Made by a program: the position numbers and the translations under genes. Below, piece after piece: positions 17,275 through 25,538 of a stretch of 62,031 nucleotides of DNA. The first letter of the stretch is position 1. Each line of letters opens with the position of its first letter. The notes below the pieces were generated by a model, which had not been told where the DNA came from, did no database searches, and worked only from the letters and a program-made list of their open reading frames with translations. The DNA lies in contig NZ_LJAL01000014.1 in assembly GCF_001419985.1 (NCBI RefSeq), forward strand, positions 1 to 62,031, written 5' to 3'. This stretch comes from Loktanella sp. 5RATIMAR09 (GTDB lineage Bacteria > Pseudomonadota > Alphaproteobacteria > Rhodobacterales > Rhodobacteraceae).

Positions 17275-18006
17275 ATGACCATGGAACCCAGACTTGATAT
17301 CATTGGCGCAGCGCTCGCAGACCCAAGCCGTTCTCGTATCCTTTGTGAAATGATGGATGGACGTGCATTTACAAATAAAGAGCTGGCCTGCGCCGCAGAA
17401 ATTTCGGCTCAAACTGCAAGTGTGCATCTCAAGCACCTTCAAGCTGCCGGATTAACATCATCCATCCGGAGTGGCCGTTGTGTCTACCATCGCATCGCAA
17501 GCGAAGACGTCGCAGGCGTACTTGAGGCGTTGGCTGGTCTATCCCCCACAGATCACCTGAACCGCGCTAAAAGTCGAAAAATGCCTGAGGCAAATATCAT
17601 GCGGGCACGCAGTTGCTATAACCATATTGCTGGTAGGCTGGGCGTGTTGATTACTAACCACCTGATCGCATTGGGCGTAATACGGTTAAGGGGCGAGGCC
17701 ATTGAGATTGACGCTGCTGGTGAAGCGTTTTTCAATAAATTTGGAATCAACATCGCAAGCCTACATGAACCTTCAAAGCCCTTAGTAAAGCTGTGCCTCG
17801 ACTGGACGGAGCGCAAACACCACCTGTCAGGGCCTTTGGCGACAGCACTTATGAACAAAGCGCTGCAAATGAAATGGATTGAACGACGCTCCGGCAGTAG
17901 AGCCCTTGTCGTCACCGAAGTCGGTTACGAAGTTTTCGAACGTGATTTTGGCATTCCTTGCAGCCTAATCGACAGCACCGATGATCCTTATGAGTTCGGT
18001 CTTTAA
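17275..18006 (+). CDS. ArsR-family winged-helix transcription regulator
   Basis: The N-terminal ~90 residues form an ArsR/SmtB-type winged helix: IIGAALADPSRSRILCEMM, KELACAAEISAQTASVHLKH as recognition helices, and GRCVYHRIA as the wing. The 243-residue length exceeds the usual ~100-120. The C-terminal ~140 residues form an additional helical domain with a second DNA-binding look, as in larger ArsR-related regulators. No metal-binding CxC pair is evident. It is immediately followed by the small NIF3/CutA-like gene and may regulate it. Confidence 0.8.
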   Translation: MTMEPRLDIIGAALADPSRSRILCEMMDGRAFTNKELACAAEISAQTASVHLKHLQAAGLTSSIRSGRCVYHRIASEDVAGVLEALAGLSPTDHLNRAKSRKMPEANIMRARSCYNHIAGRLGVLITNHLIALGVIRLRGEAIEIDAAGEAFFNKFGINIASLHEPSKPLVKLCLDWTERKHHLSGPLATALMNKALQMKWIERRSGSRALVVTEVGYEVFERDFGIPCSLIDSTDDPYEFGL

Positions 18007-18073
18007 CGAACCGTTAGATCACACAGATATTTCAAAGTCGGATACTGCTTGCGTGAAGCATCTGGAGAACACA

Positions 18074-18517
18074 ATGACTCTACCAAACCTTACTACTGAA
18101 CGGTTCATCCCAGAGCGTGGCTTCCGGATTACTGTTCAGGTCCCCGATCAAAACGCGAAAACTGTCGCTGAGGAAATCCTACGGCAAACCAACCTTCAAT
18201 ACGGTGATTACGATAGTGTGACGTTCAAAACGGTGGCGGGAGTACAACAGTTCAGATCACTTGGAAGCGGTCGAAACGCTGCAACTGACGACATCGTTGA
18301 AGTGCCTTGTGTCGAACTTTCGTTCTTCCTTGATGACGATGACGCTTTGCTGGCTAGGGTCATAGAAAGTATTTACGCAGCTCATCCTTACGAAGAGCCC
18401 GTTGTATTTGTCGAGGCGTGTTTGCGGACGCGGCACATTCGAGGTTTGGATGAAGATAATCCAAACAGATTCTGGAATTCCGCACCGGCAGATTGGGTTC
18501 CCGAAGAGCATCGTTAG
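18074..18517 (+). CDS. Small protein with a NIF3-insert/YqfO-like domain
   Basis: The 147-residue protein contains the hallmark AHPYEEPVV and a preceding alternating beta/alpha pattern (FRITVQVPDQNAKTVAEEIL, GVQQFRSLGSG). This matches the ferredoxin-like insert domain of NIF3/YqfO proteins and related stand-alone CutA-like trimers. Such proteins bind metals or small ligands; the role here is unknown. The ATG at 18074 follows TGGAG and is chosen over an upstream start that would overlap the ArsR gene. It lies 67 bases after the regulator. Confidence 0.6.
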   Translation: MTLPNLTTERFIPERGFRITVQVPDQNAKTVAEEILRQTNLQYGDYDSVTFKTVAGVQQFRSLGSGRNAATDDIVEVPCVELSFFLDDDDALLARVIESIYAAHPYEEPVVFVEACLRTRHIRGLDEDNPNRFWNSAPADWVPEEHR

Positions 18518-18865
18518 ATTGGGTGTAATAGGCATAACGCACCCTTCCAAAAACGCTCCTTTTTGGAAGGCACGTGCAGGCGAAGCTAAGGTCCGGTTTG
18601 AGCCCATCTCTACCGATGCTGCGCGATGCACGAATGGCAGCTATGGGTGATGATTTGATAAGTTGGATAAGTAGAGATGCCGTCACTGGGCTGAGTCGCT
18701 GCCATTTTAGTGGCCGTCATTAGCCCAAAGAAAATGGTCCACGAAACTATACGTTGGCCTTGATGTTTCCATTGAAACGGCTGGGATGCCCCGGTGTGGC
18801 CCGTCTAACTTGTCAGTACTCGCAATTGGGACTATTTTTGGCCATCGTTCAAAAAGGATGCACCC
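18518..18865. other. Intergenic region with a strong hairpin and a repeat-like segment
   Basis: CCTTCCAAAAA and TTTTTGGAAGG (18543-18570) form a perfect 11-bp stem with a 6-base loop just after the NIF3-like gene, a plausible bidirectional terminator. Bases ~18580-18650 (GAAGCTAAGGTCCGGTTTGA...) resemble the dispersed repeats at 8731 and 9774. No gene is seen. Confidence 0.5.
18543..18570. terminator. Hairpin terminator candidate (CCTTCCAAAAA stem)
   Basis: Perfect 11-bp inverted repeat, loop CGCTCC, with five Ts inside the descending arm. It lies 25 bases after the preceding stop. Same family as the palindromes at 17148 and 19796. Confidence 0.6.
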
Positions 18866-19612
18866 GTGACCGCACATAAAGTCGATCCGGCCATTAGGGC
18901 CGAACTTGCCCCCACCGGAACCCTACGTGCTGCAATTTACACCGGCAATTTCCTCTTGGTGAATGCGCAGGGTGCCAGTGGTGACCCAACTGGTGTTTCC
19001 CCCGATGTTGCAGCCGAAATCGCACGCCGTCTGGGAACACCGCTCAAGCTGGTATTGTATCCCGATCCGGGCCTCCTAGGCGATGCTGCGGCGGCTGGAG
19101 AATGGGACATCGGCAACATTGGCGCAGAACCCCAGCGCGCCCAGACAATCGCGTTCTCGAACGCTTATTGCGAGATTGCTTCGACTTATCTCGTCCCCGC
19201 AGGTTCTAAAATACAAACCATCGAAGAAGTGGATCGCGCCAACATCCGGATCGCCTCCAAAGGGCTCGCGGCATATGGGTTGTGGCTGGAAAACAACCTG
19301 CGACATGCTGAGCTTGTTCGCACGCCCACTGTTGACGCGTCTTTTGACGCCTTTGTCGAGCAAGAGCTAGATGCCTTAGCCGGGATAAGGCCCAGATTGC
19401 TATTAGACTTAGCCCGCCTTCCCGGTGCGCGCATTCTGGAGGGTCAGTTCAGCGCCGTTCAGCAATCCGTAGGCACACCGCGAGACCGGCAGGCATCTGC
19501 CGCTTGGATTGCCGAGGTCGTCGAAGACCTAAAAGCTTCAGGCTTCGTCTCCGATGCAATCGCAAAGCACAAGGTCAGTGGCCTCAGTGTGGCTCCCATG
19601 GCGGAGCTTTGA
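18866..19612 (+). CDS. Solute-binding-protein-like (SBP family 3) domain without signal peptide
   Basis: The 248-residue sequence matches amino-acid-type periplasmic binding proteins across its length: GTLRAAIYTGNFLLV, GVSPDVAAEIARRLG, then EWDIGNIGAEPQRAQTIAFS. It starts directly at the mature domain. The GTG is preceded by AAGGATG, and no hydrophobic leader precedes GTLRAAIY. The protein should therefore stay in the cytoplasm unless its leader is missing. No ABC permease genes are nearby. It could act as a ligand sensor or enzyme rather than in uptake. Confidence 0.7.
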   Translation: MTAHKVDPAIRAELAPTGTLRAAIYTGNFLLVNAQGASGDPTGVSPDVAAEIARRLGTPLKLVLYPDPGLLGDAAAAGEWDIGNIGAEPQRAQTIAFSNAYCEIASTYLVPAGSKIQTIEEVDRANIRIASKGLAAYGLWLENNLRHAELVRTPTVDASFDAFVEQELDALAGIRPRLLLDLARLPGARILEGQFSAVQQSVGTPRDRQASAAWIAEVVEDLKASGFVSDAIAKHKVSGLSVAPMAEL

Positions 19613-19795
19613 TGGTCGTAAACGGGAGAATGCGGCGGCTATGAACAACTGACTTCATGCGCCCAAGTGTGTTTTTTCTTGATGCACAAGGCACCCCAAT
19701 CCTTTTCGCTCCGGACACAGCCAAGGGATAGCGGACATCGGGTCTGCTTTGCTCAAGGACCGTTAAGTCCCGCACAGCGGACCTACGGGTCCTTC

Positions 19796-19813
19796 CAAAA
19801 ACGGCCGTTTTTG
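19796..19813. repeat. Perfect 18-bp palindrome CAAAAACGGCCGTTTTTG
   Basis: Lies in the ~300-base gene-free gap between the convergent SBP-like gene and virB6. It is the cleanest copy of the AAAACG palindrome family of this region. A GTCTGCTTTG motif of the dispersed repeats occurs at ~19742. This gap marks the right edge of the cargo. Confidence 0.55.
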
Positions 19814-19910
19814 TCCGAACGCTCTGTCCTACCCAGCATCAACCGCTTAGCTAGGACAAAAACCCCCGGCAAAACCTTTGTAGTTTTGGCAGGTTTTTGG
19901 CATGGGGACG

Positions 19911-20987
19911 TCACCGCCTCCCCAATCTTCCAAGACGTGCCAGTTGCGCCAGCATCTGAGACCCGGCCCCGGATGATCCCGACCCAGTTACCTGACCCGT
20001 CTGCCCCATCCCCTGCCGGACTGGCATCTGCTGCACACCTAGGTATTGCCGCGCCCTAAGAGCTGCATATTCCGCACCGCTCGCGCCACCGATGAGGTAG
20101 CGATTGTAGGCTTGCTGGCTGCCCATGGCGGCGCGGGCGAAACTGTATCCGCCACCGAGGCCCCCGGAGAGGGCAGGCATCATGATGTTGCCGGAGATCG
20201 CGCGGACGATAAAGGGCGTTGCGATAATGAAGCCCTTGGCCATGAGCACCATCATGAAGAAGGGGATGAGCGCGCCGATGTTTGAGGCTCCTTCGGGATC
20301 GCCTAGTTCACCGATGAGCGCGGAGGAAACGCCTGTGATCGTCGCGAAGACCCCTGCGACCACGATAGGGTAGATGGCGAAGGAGATGAGCGCGGATAAC
20401 CAGCGCGCGAAATAATCCTTGGTGACCTCGAAGAGGGTCAGGAAAATCATCACCGGGGCGATCCCGATCAGAAGCGCGATCATCAATCGGGAGGCCACGA
20501 GGATGAAGGCGGCCAACCCGCCAAGGATCGAGAGCAGAAGCACACCGACGATGTCGAGCATGGCGCCAGCCATCCAGTTCAGCTCGGACCCGGCAGCGTT
20601 CAGATAGTCGCCTAGCTCCGCGATCAGCCGGTCGAATTCTTCAGCGAAAGTTCCAGAAGGCCCCGGGCTGCCGCCGCCGACGGAGGCCACCAGCGCACCC
20701 GCGATACTGTCGATCCCATAGAGAATGGCAGACGAGAACGCGTTGAACTGCATCCAATTGGTCGCGAATATCCCGATGAGCCCGATCTTGACCGCGAGCC
20801 AGAAGGCTGTGTGCCCATCCATGGCCCGGTATTGATAGATCATGTTGATTCCGACGAGGATCACTACCAGCGTTGTCCCCAAAACCAGGAGCGTGCCGAC
20901 CGTTGCCGCAACCGCACCAAACTGGGTCTCAGCGGCGATGTCGAGATAGGCTTGGGAGGTTTCAACGAAGTAGGTGACGACACTCAT
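19911..20987 (-). CDS. virB6: VirB6/TrbL-type inner-membrane channel protein
   Basis: Polytopic inner-membrane component of the type IV secretion channel. The 358 residues hold several hydrophobic helices (VGTLLVLGTTLVVILVGINM, LDIVGVLLLSILGGLAAFIL, LMIALLIGIAPVMIF). A central soluble loop and a Gly/Gln-rich C-terminal tail are visible, all typical of VirB6. It is the last gene of the minus-strand virB operon, 12 bases after the small secreted-protein gene. Length and position agree with the family. Confidence 0.85.
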   Translation of the reverse strand: MSVVTYFVETSQAYLDIAAETQFGAVAATVGTLLVLGTTLVVILVGINMIYQYRAMDGHTAFWLAVKIGLIGIFATNWMQFNAFSSAILYGIDSIAGALVASVGGGSPGPSGTFAEEFDRLIAELGDYLNAAGSELNWMAGAMLDIVGVLLLSILGGLAAFILVASRLMIALLIGIAPVMIFLTLFEVTKDYFARWLSALISFAIYPIVVAGVFATITGVSSALIGELGDPEGASNIGALIPFFMMVLMAKGFIIATPFIVRAISGNIMMPALSGGLGGGYSFARAAMGSQQAYNRYLIGGASGAEYAALRARQYLGVQQMPVRQGMGQTGQVTGSGSSGAGSQMLAQLARLGRLGRR

Positions 20988-20999
20988 CGCGGGGCTGCC

Positions 21000-21419
21000 T
21001 TACCAATTACCTGCGGCGTCGCAGATGGCCTTGGCGGCAGTTCGGGCGGCGTTGGCGCGGCGGTTGTAGCCATCCGAGGCTTCGAGCATTTCCCATCGTT
21101 CGTCGCTCGCGTAGCTCTCCCGAAACACGGCCTCGGCCGCGTCCCAGGACGGGAACCGGATCTCGCAATCGCAGCTGCCGGTCTGGACGATGCGCTCGAG
21201 ATTCTGGGCGCGATAGATGTCCTGAACCAGAACCCGCTGATAGGCTTGGCGCAGGGGGATCTCCTGCATCCACAAGGGTTCGGCGGGCCGGTCCGGACAG
21301 ACGTCAAAGCTGCGATCGAGGGTTGGCACCAGGTCGCGCTCGGCGAACGCGGGGGTGAACGTCATGCTGAGGCCGAGGGCGAGCGCGGCCGAGGCGAGGC
21401 GAAACCGCGTCACTCTCAT
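21000..21419 (-). CDS. Small exported protein of the virB operon
   Basis: A 139-residue protein with a clear signal peptide (MRVTRFRLASAALALGLSM...FAE). The mature helical domain has four cysteines, including the close pair in SCDCE. No family is recognised. Similar small exported proteins occur between virB11 and virB6 in roseobacter-type operons and may help in channel assembly. Its start overlaps the DUF4177 gene's stop (ATGA), so it belongs to the same transcript. Confidence 0.7.
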   Translation of the reverse strand: MRVTRFRLASAALALGLSMTFTPAFAERDLVPTLDRSFDVCPDRPAEPLWMQEIPLRQAYQRVLVQDIYRAQNLERIVQTGSCDCEIRFPSWDAAEAVFRESYASDERWEMLEASDGYNRRANAARTAAKAICDAAGNW

Positions 21420-21610
21420 GCCGCGGTTCCAACGGTTGTTGTTTCGCGCTTCAGGAAGACCGTGTGCCCGACATTGGCAAATTCCGAGGAGCTGATCGAC
21501 ACGACCTCCCAGCCTTCGGCCCCCTTCGCGTTCAGGCTGGCCTGCATGTCGGTGAGACTGGTTTTTCGGGTCATGGGAAAGGACAGGATGTCGTATTCAA
21601 ATGTCTTCAT
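21416..21610 (-). CDS. DUF4177-like small protein
   Basis: A 64-residue protein (MKTFEYDILSFPMTRKT..., AKGAEGWEVVSIS...) with the DUF4177 signature: an N-terminal YEY-like strand and the GAEGWEVV motif. Function is unknown. It is joined to virB11 and to the next gene by ATGA overlaps on both sides, so its translation is coupled to the channel genes. Confidence 0.75.
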   Translation of the reverse strand: MKTFEYDILSFPMTRKTSLTDMQASLNAKGAEGWEVVSISSSEFANVGHTVFLKRETTTVGTAA

Positions 21611-22593
21611 GGGGAAGTTCCAATATCGGTTGCGCCGGGGAGGTAGAATTCTGTGATGCCGCGTTTGCCGTCATGGCGGCCGGCCTGGATGATCACGTCG
21701 ATGGAGTTCTCGATGTACTGGATCATGTCGGCATAGGTCATCGGGATTTCGGTCTTCAGTGCTGCGATCGCAAGCCGCTGCACGGCCAGTTGCGGGGTTT
21801 CGGCATGAAGCGTGGTCATGGAGCCGCCATGGCCGGTGTTGATGGCTTCCAGAAACGTCATGGCCTCCTTGCCACGCACCTCGCCCAGGATGATCCGGTC
21901 GGGGCGCATGCGCAGCGTGGCGGTGAGTAGCACATCGGCGGTCTGGAATTCTGCGTCGCGATTGGCGATGAGGGTCACGGCATTGGGCTGGGTCGGCAGA
22001 AGCTCGGCCGCTTCCTCGATGGTGACGATGCGTTCCTCGGCCGGCACATGGGCGAGGATCTTGCGCGCGGCGACGGTCTTGCCGGTGGAGGTGCCGCCCG
22101 AGACGATCATGTTGAGTTTGTTCTCGACGCAGAAGGCCAGCGCATCATCAATCAAACCCGCGGCCACCACTGCGCGCAAGGCGCGCTTTTTTTCGACGCG
22201 CAGGTCTTCGAGCTTGCGCTCTTTGCCATAGAGAAAATCGAGTGCGATGCCTTCGAGAGGCAGGCTCGAGAAAAACCGAAGGCTGATTGACATGGCCGAG
22301 AGCACTGCGGGCGGGGTGATGACCTGTGCGCGGATCGGGCGACCCTTGTAGGTGATCGAGACCGAGACGATGGGGCGGTCCTTGCTCATCGTGGTATTGG
22401 CAGAGGAGGCGATCTGGTTGCCGAGGTCCCTGACCTGAACGCCCGTCAGCCTCTGGTCCAGCGCGCGCATGAAGTGATCGCCCTGGAATTCGCCCCAACA
22501 GGTCCCGTCGGGGTTGATGCAGATCTCGATGACATCGTCGCGGGCGGCGGCGTCGATCCGGTCGAGGGAGGTTTCGAGATAGCTCAGCGACAT
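21607..22593 (-). CDS. virB11: VirB11 traffic ATPase
   Basis: Hexameric cytoplasmic ATPase that powers pilus assembly and substrate transfer. The 328 residues include the Walker A motif GGTSTGKT, the Asp box, Walker B in RPDRIILGEVRG and the His box GHGGSMTTLHA. The ATG at 22593 is chosen because it matches the family N-terminus and sits 4 bases after the virB10 stop; a longer open frame upstream overlaps virB10 fully. All motifs are intact. Confidence 0.95.
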   Translation of the reverse strand: MSLSYLETSLDRIDAAARDDVIEICINPDGTCWGEFQGDHFMRALDQRLTGVQVRDLGNQIASSANTTMSKDRPIVSVSITYKGRPIRAQVITPPAVLSAMSISLRFFSSLPLEGIALDFLYGKERKLEDLRVEKKRALRAVVAAGLIDDALAFCVENKLNMIVSGGTSTGKTVAARKILAHVPAEERIVTIEEAAELLPTQPNAVTLIANRDAEFQTADVLLTATLRMRPDRIILGEVRGKEAMTFLEAINTGHGGSMTTLHAETPQLAVQRLAIAALKTEIPMTYADMIQYIENSIDVIIQAGRHDGKRGITEFYLPGATDIGTSP

Positions 22594-22597
22594 GGGC

Positions 22598-23977
22598 TTA
22601 GAATATCTCCAGATCGCGGTCGACCATGACCGTGACGCGGGCGCCCTGGTCGACATAGATGACTGGGCCGATGGAGAGGTAATCGCCAATGACGCTGTCC
22701 GTCGCATCTGCCAGATCATCGCCAACGTCTTCGAGAACGTCGGCGGCAGTCTCATCCTGAACCTCGGCGGCGGCGGCACTTGGCGCAGCCGAGATCAGCG
22801 AGATCAGGGCGGCCGACCCGAAACGCTCGGCAAAGCGCGTGTCTATGAGACCGGTGACGCCGGAGCGACCCAGTTCATCGCCCCCGAAGGAGCTGATCTG
22901 GACGGTCTGGCCCGCGGGCAGGATGATCCGGTCCCAGGCGATAGTCACGCGGCGCTGCGCGATATCGACGCCGGCGCGGTAGCGCCCGATGAGACGGGAT
23001 CCGCGGGGGATCAAAAGCCTTGCGCCATCGACGCTGTAGACATCCTCGGAAACCACGGCGCGGGTCTGGCCGGGCAGGGAGCTGTCAAGGGCAGTTTCCA
23101 TGACGGCCTGGATCATGGTGCCCTGGATGATGGTGTTGGAGGGATTGGCGATCACCTCGGCCTGCGTCACGGTTGAGGGCCGCGCTCCGTTCAGCACGAA
23201 GTCCGTTACCTCGCCAAAAGTGCGTTCGGTCAGAGCCGTTTCATTCGCTCCGGAGGCACCGCCAAACGCGATGGTGGGCGAGGCGATGCGCCGCTCCTGG
23301 AAGGCGCGTTCCTCCGCGGCGCGGCGCTCCAGCTCGGCCATACGCCGGGCTTCTTCCTCGCGGCGCAGTCGCTCTTGCTCGCGTGCGCGCAATTCGTCTT
23401 CCGAGGGCCCGGCTGGGGCGGGTTGCGGGCGATTGGCTTCGAGTTGGACCAGCTCCAGATCCATGCGCAATTGCTCGAGGCTGCGATCCCGCGCCGTCAG
23501 TTCGTCCTGGAACCGTTGCTGTGCTGCTTCCGAGGCGGCTTGCAGCGCCGCGATCTGAACGGTGAGCGCGTCGATCGCCTCTGCGGCGGCGGTGTCTTCC
23601 TCGACGACCGGTTCGGGGGCGTTGCGCAATTCTTCGATCTGGGCCTGCAGCGCGGTGATCTGCGCCAGAAGCTCGGCATTGGGCTCAACAGGGTCTGGCC
23701 CGACGAACACAACCTCGGGCTCGGGCGGGGGCAAGGTCTCGATGGCGCCAAAGCCGTCCCCCTCGTTTTGGAAGACGTCCGGGGTGGCCGTCGGCAAGGC
23801 TTCCTCTTCGTCGGGCTGTGACAGGAGATAAAGCAGGGCACCACCCACGCCGATGACGAGGACCACGATCAGCGCGAGAAGGGGCGACCGGGGCTGCGCA
23901 GCCGTGGGGGCGCGGGCACTGCCTTTCTCAAGGGCGGCGAGGCGTTTTTCCAGCTCGGTGTTCTCAGTATCGCTCAT
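22598..23977 (-). CDS. virB10: VirB10 scaffold protein
   Basis: VirB10 spans from the inner to the outer membrane and senses ATP use by VirD4/VirB11. The 459-residue protein has a short cytoplasmic start, one membrane helix near residues 32-52 (LLALIVVLVIGVGGALLYLL), a long Pro/Glu-rich and coiled-coil periplasmic segment, and the conserved TrbI-type beta domain (GTMIQAVMETALDSS, LLIPRGSRLIGRY) ending in VMVDRDLEIF. The ATG at 23977 overlaps the virB9 stop as ATGA. Confidence 0.93.
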   Translation of the reverse strand: MSDTENTELEKRLAALEKGSARAPTAAQPRSPLLALIVVLVIGVGGALLYLLSQPDEEEALPTATPDVFQNEGDGFGAIETLPPPEPEVVFVGPDPVEPNAELLAQITALQAQIEELRNAPEPVVEEDTAAAEAIDALTVQIAALQAASEAAQQRFQDELTARDRSLEQLRMDLELVQLEANRPQPAPAGPSEDELRAREQERLRREEEARRMAELERRAAEERAFQERRIASPTIAFGGASGANETALTERTFGEVTDFVLNGARPSTVTQAEVIANPSNTIIQGTMIQAVMETALDSSLPGQTRAVVSEDVYSVDGARLLIPRGSRLIGRYRAGVDIAQRRVTIAWDRIILPAGQTVQISSFGGDELGRSGVTGLIDTRFAERFGSAALISLISAAPSAAAAEVQDETAADVLEDVGDDLADATDSVIGDYLSIGPVIYVDQGARVTVMVDRDLEIF

Positions 23978-24771
23978 GAGGCGGCCTCCGCAGGCGGGAT
24001 CGCCTCGATGCAGACCACCTCTTCGCCAAGTCGCAGGACCCATTGGCTGTTTACGCCGCTGACGCGGATCACGCCGTCTTCAGGGGTTTGCGTGTTGACC
24101 GTGCGTTCACGGCCTCCCGCGTAGCGGAAGATCGCTGGCACAGGCGCGTTCCGCGGAAACGCGAAATACGTGAAGGTCCCGTCATCCCAGATGCGCGTTG
24201 GCGTGAACTCGGTCCGCGCGCTGGCACCGTAATTGTAGTTCGGCGCTTGGGCGGCGATGGCTCGAGTCGGGCGCGCAGCGTCCTCCGGATAGCGGAACTG
24301 CACAACGTAGAAGGTCGGGCTGCGGACCTCCTCGACGTTGAAATAGTAGCTCCGCCGGTTCGTGTAAATGGTCACGTTGGTATGGACACCGCGCGCGACG
24401 GGCTTGATTGCAAATGCCTGACCACCGGGCACGCCATCGATCTCAAACCCTTCCGTGTCGCCCGCGATAATCGAGCGGATGCTCTCACCCTCTCCAAACT
24501 CGATGGTGGTGACGTGGGTGAGCGAGACGTTGAGGCGGTAGACCTGACCTTCTTGATATGTTGCCAGCCGCACACGACTGTCATTTGGACCACCGCGCGG
24601 GATGGCTTCGGCAAAGGCAAGGCCGGGCAGCAAAACAAGTAGGGCAGCAACAAAGAACTTATTGATCAACCATGCGTTTCCGGAACGAGGAGCCTCGCCA
24701 ATACCCCCGCGGCTCAAGCGCTCTCGGGACATTGGCGACAAGGTATTTTGATTTGAATTCCAGAAACGCAT
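23974..24771 (-). CDS. virB9: VirB9 outer-membrane complex protein
   Basis: Periplasmic/outer-membrane core component. The mature part matches VirB9/CagX: DSRVRLATYQEGQVYRL, the trans-domain around TNVTIYTNRRSYYF, and the C-terminal RIWDDGTFTYFAFP...VSGVNSQWVLRLGEEVVC. The ATG at 24771 overlaps the virB8 stop (TAATG) but would put ~34 residues ahead of the signal peptide. Those residues are encoded by a 100-bp palindromic element. A TTG at 24669 begins directly at the signal peptide (INKFFVAALLVLLPGLAFA) and may be the ancestral or working start. Confidence 0.9.
   Translation of the reverse strand: MRFWNSNQNTLSPMSRERLSRGGIGEAPRSGNAWLINKFFVAALLVLLPGLAFAEAIPRGGPNDSRVRLATYQEGQVYRLNVSLTHVTTIEFGEGESIRSIIAGDTEGFEIDGVPGGQAFAIKPVARGVHTNVTIYTNRRSYYFNVEEVRSPTFYVVQFRYPEDAARPTRAIAAQAPNYNYGASARTEFTPTRIWDDGTFTYFAFPRNAPVPAIFRYAGGRERTVNTQTPEDGVIRVSGVNSQWVLRLGEEVVCIEAIPPAEAAS
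24672..24771. repeat. Palindromic element C, at the 5' end of virB9
   Basis: The ends ATGCGTTTCCGGAA and TTCCAGAAACGCAT are inverted repeats with one mismatch in 14. An inner pair CGCCAAT (24696) and ATTGGCG (24731) makes a nested stem. Length and GCGTTTC ends match elements A (25442) and B (27650), but the core has diverged. It is in frame with virB9. Confidence 0.65.
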
Positions 24772-25424
24772 TAATTCTCCAATCTGTCGGAGCGGATGGA
24801 ATATTCGAGGACGGTGAAGCCGAATGGATTGGTCCAGACCTCATCGATGGAGCGGCGGGTCTCCGGGCGGAACTCGAAGAGAAGCGTCGCAGTGAAGAGG
24901 CCGGTCTGGGTGCCGTTGATAGATGTCAGACGCTTGCGCAGGCGCACGGTGGCGCGGTTGGTGCCGATCTGGTTGATGCTGAGGATTTCCACGTCGAGCC
25001 TGGCATTGGGGCCATAGACGGTCGGTGGATAGTTCTCATTTGCGCTGTTCCAGATCTGGCGCAGCCCGCTCTCGGCGGCCCCGTCCGAGCGGCGCAGGAC
25101 GCTGCGGATGCGCAGATCGTTGTCGAGCTGGTTGTAGACCTCGCGGTCGGTCACGTAGCGGAAGACCTCCGCCTCGATGATCGCCTGGTTGGCAGTCACC
25201 GAGGAAGCGCCCACCGAGGCCTCAGGGAGCGCAAAGCCGGTGGCGGGATCATAGGGGACCACCACGGGCGGCGGGTCGACATCGAGGATCGCGACTGCTG
25301 CTGCGCTCAGACAGCCGATGATGCCGAATACAAGGCCTATCAGGCCAAGGCGTTGCCAGAGCCGTTCGCGGCGCAAGGCACCGTAGACCAGTTCTTCCTC
25401 GATGATTTCTTGTTCAGTCGCCAC
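24771..25424 (-). CDS. virB8: VirB8 inner-membrane assembly factor
   Basis: Bitopic protein that nucleates the type IV channel. The 217 residues comprise a short cytoplasmic N-terminus, one membrane helix (LGLIGLVFGIIGCLSAAAVAI) and a periplasmic NTF2-like domain ending in NPFGFTVLEYSI, as in VirB8/TraJ-type proteins. The GTG at 25424 lies behind a GGAGG site. Palindromic element A fills the gap between it and virB5. Confidence 0.9.
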   Translation of the reverse strand: MATEQEIIEEELVYGALRRERLWQRLGLIGLVFGIIGCLSAAAVAILDVDPPPVVVPYDPATGFALPEASVGASSVTANQAIIEAEVFRYVTDREVYNQLDNDLRIRSVLRRSDGAAESGLRQIWNSANENYPPTVYGPNARLDVEILSINQIGTNRATVRLRKRLTSINGTQTGLFTATLLFEFRPETRRSIDEVWTNPFGFTVLEYSIRSDRLEN

Positions 25425-25441
25425 CCGTCATGCCTCCGCTC

Positions 25442-25538
25442 GGCGTTTCGAAATAAGCTGAATCGGTTCTTCGCTGCCTCTCGCTGCGCTCGAACGCGAA
25501 AACCGATATTTCGTATTGTGGGTCAATTTCGAAACGCC
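25442..25538. repeat. Palindromic element A, between virB5 and virB8
   Basis: Perfect 13-bp terminal inverted repeats GGCGTTTCGAAAT / ATTTCGAAACGCC bound a 97-bp element. It contains an inner stem (ATCGGTT... / ...AACCGAT) and a 33-base core identical to element B. It directly abuts the virB5 stop codon. One frame reads FAFERSERQR, as in element B. Confidence 0.8.

Noticed and set aside
22594..22779. Longer VirB11 start
   Set aside because: The extra codons lie wholly inside virB10 and do not resemble a VirB11 N-terminus.
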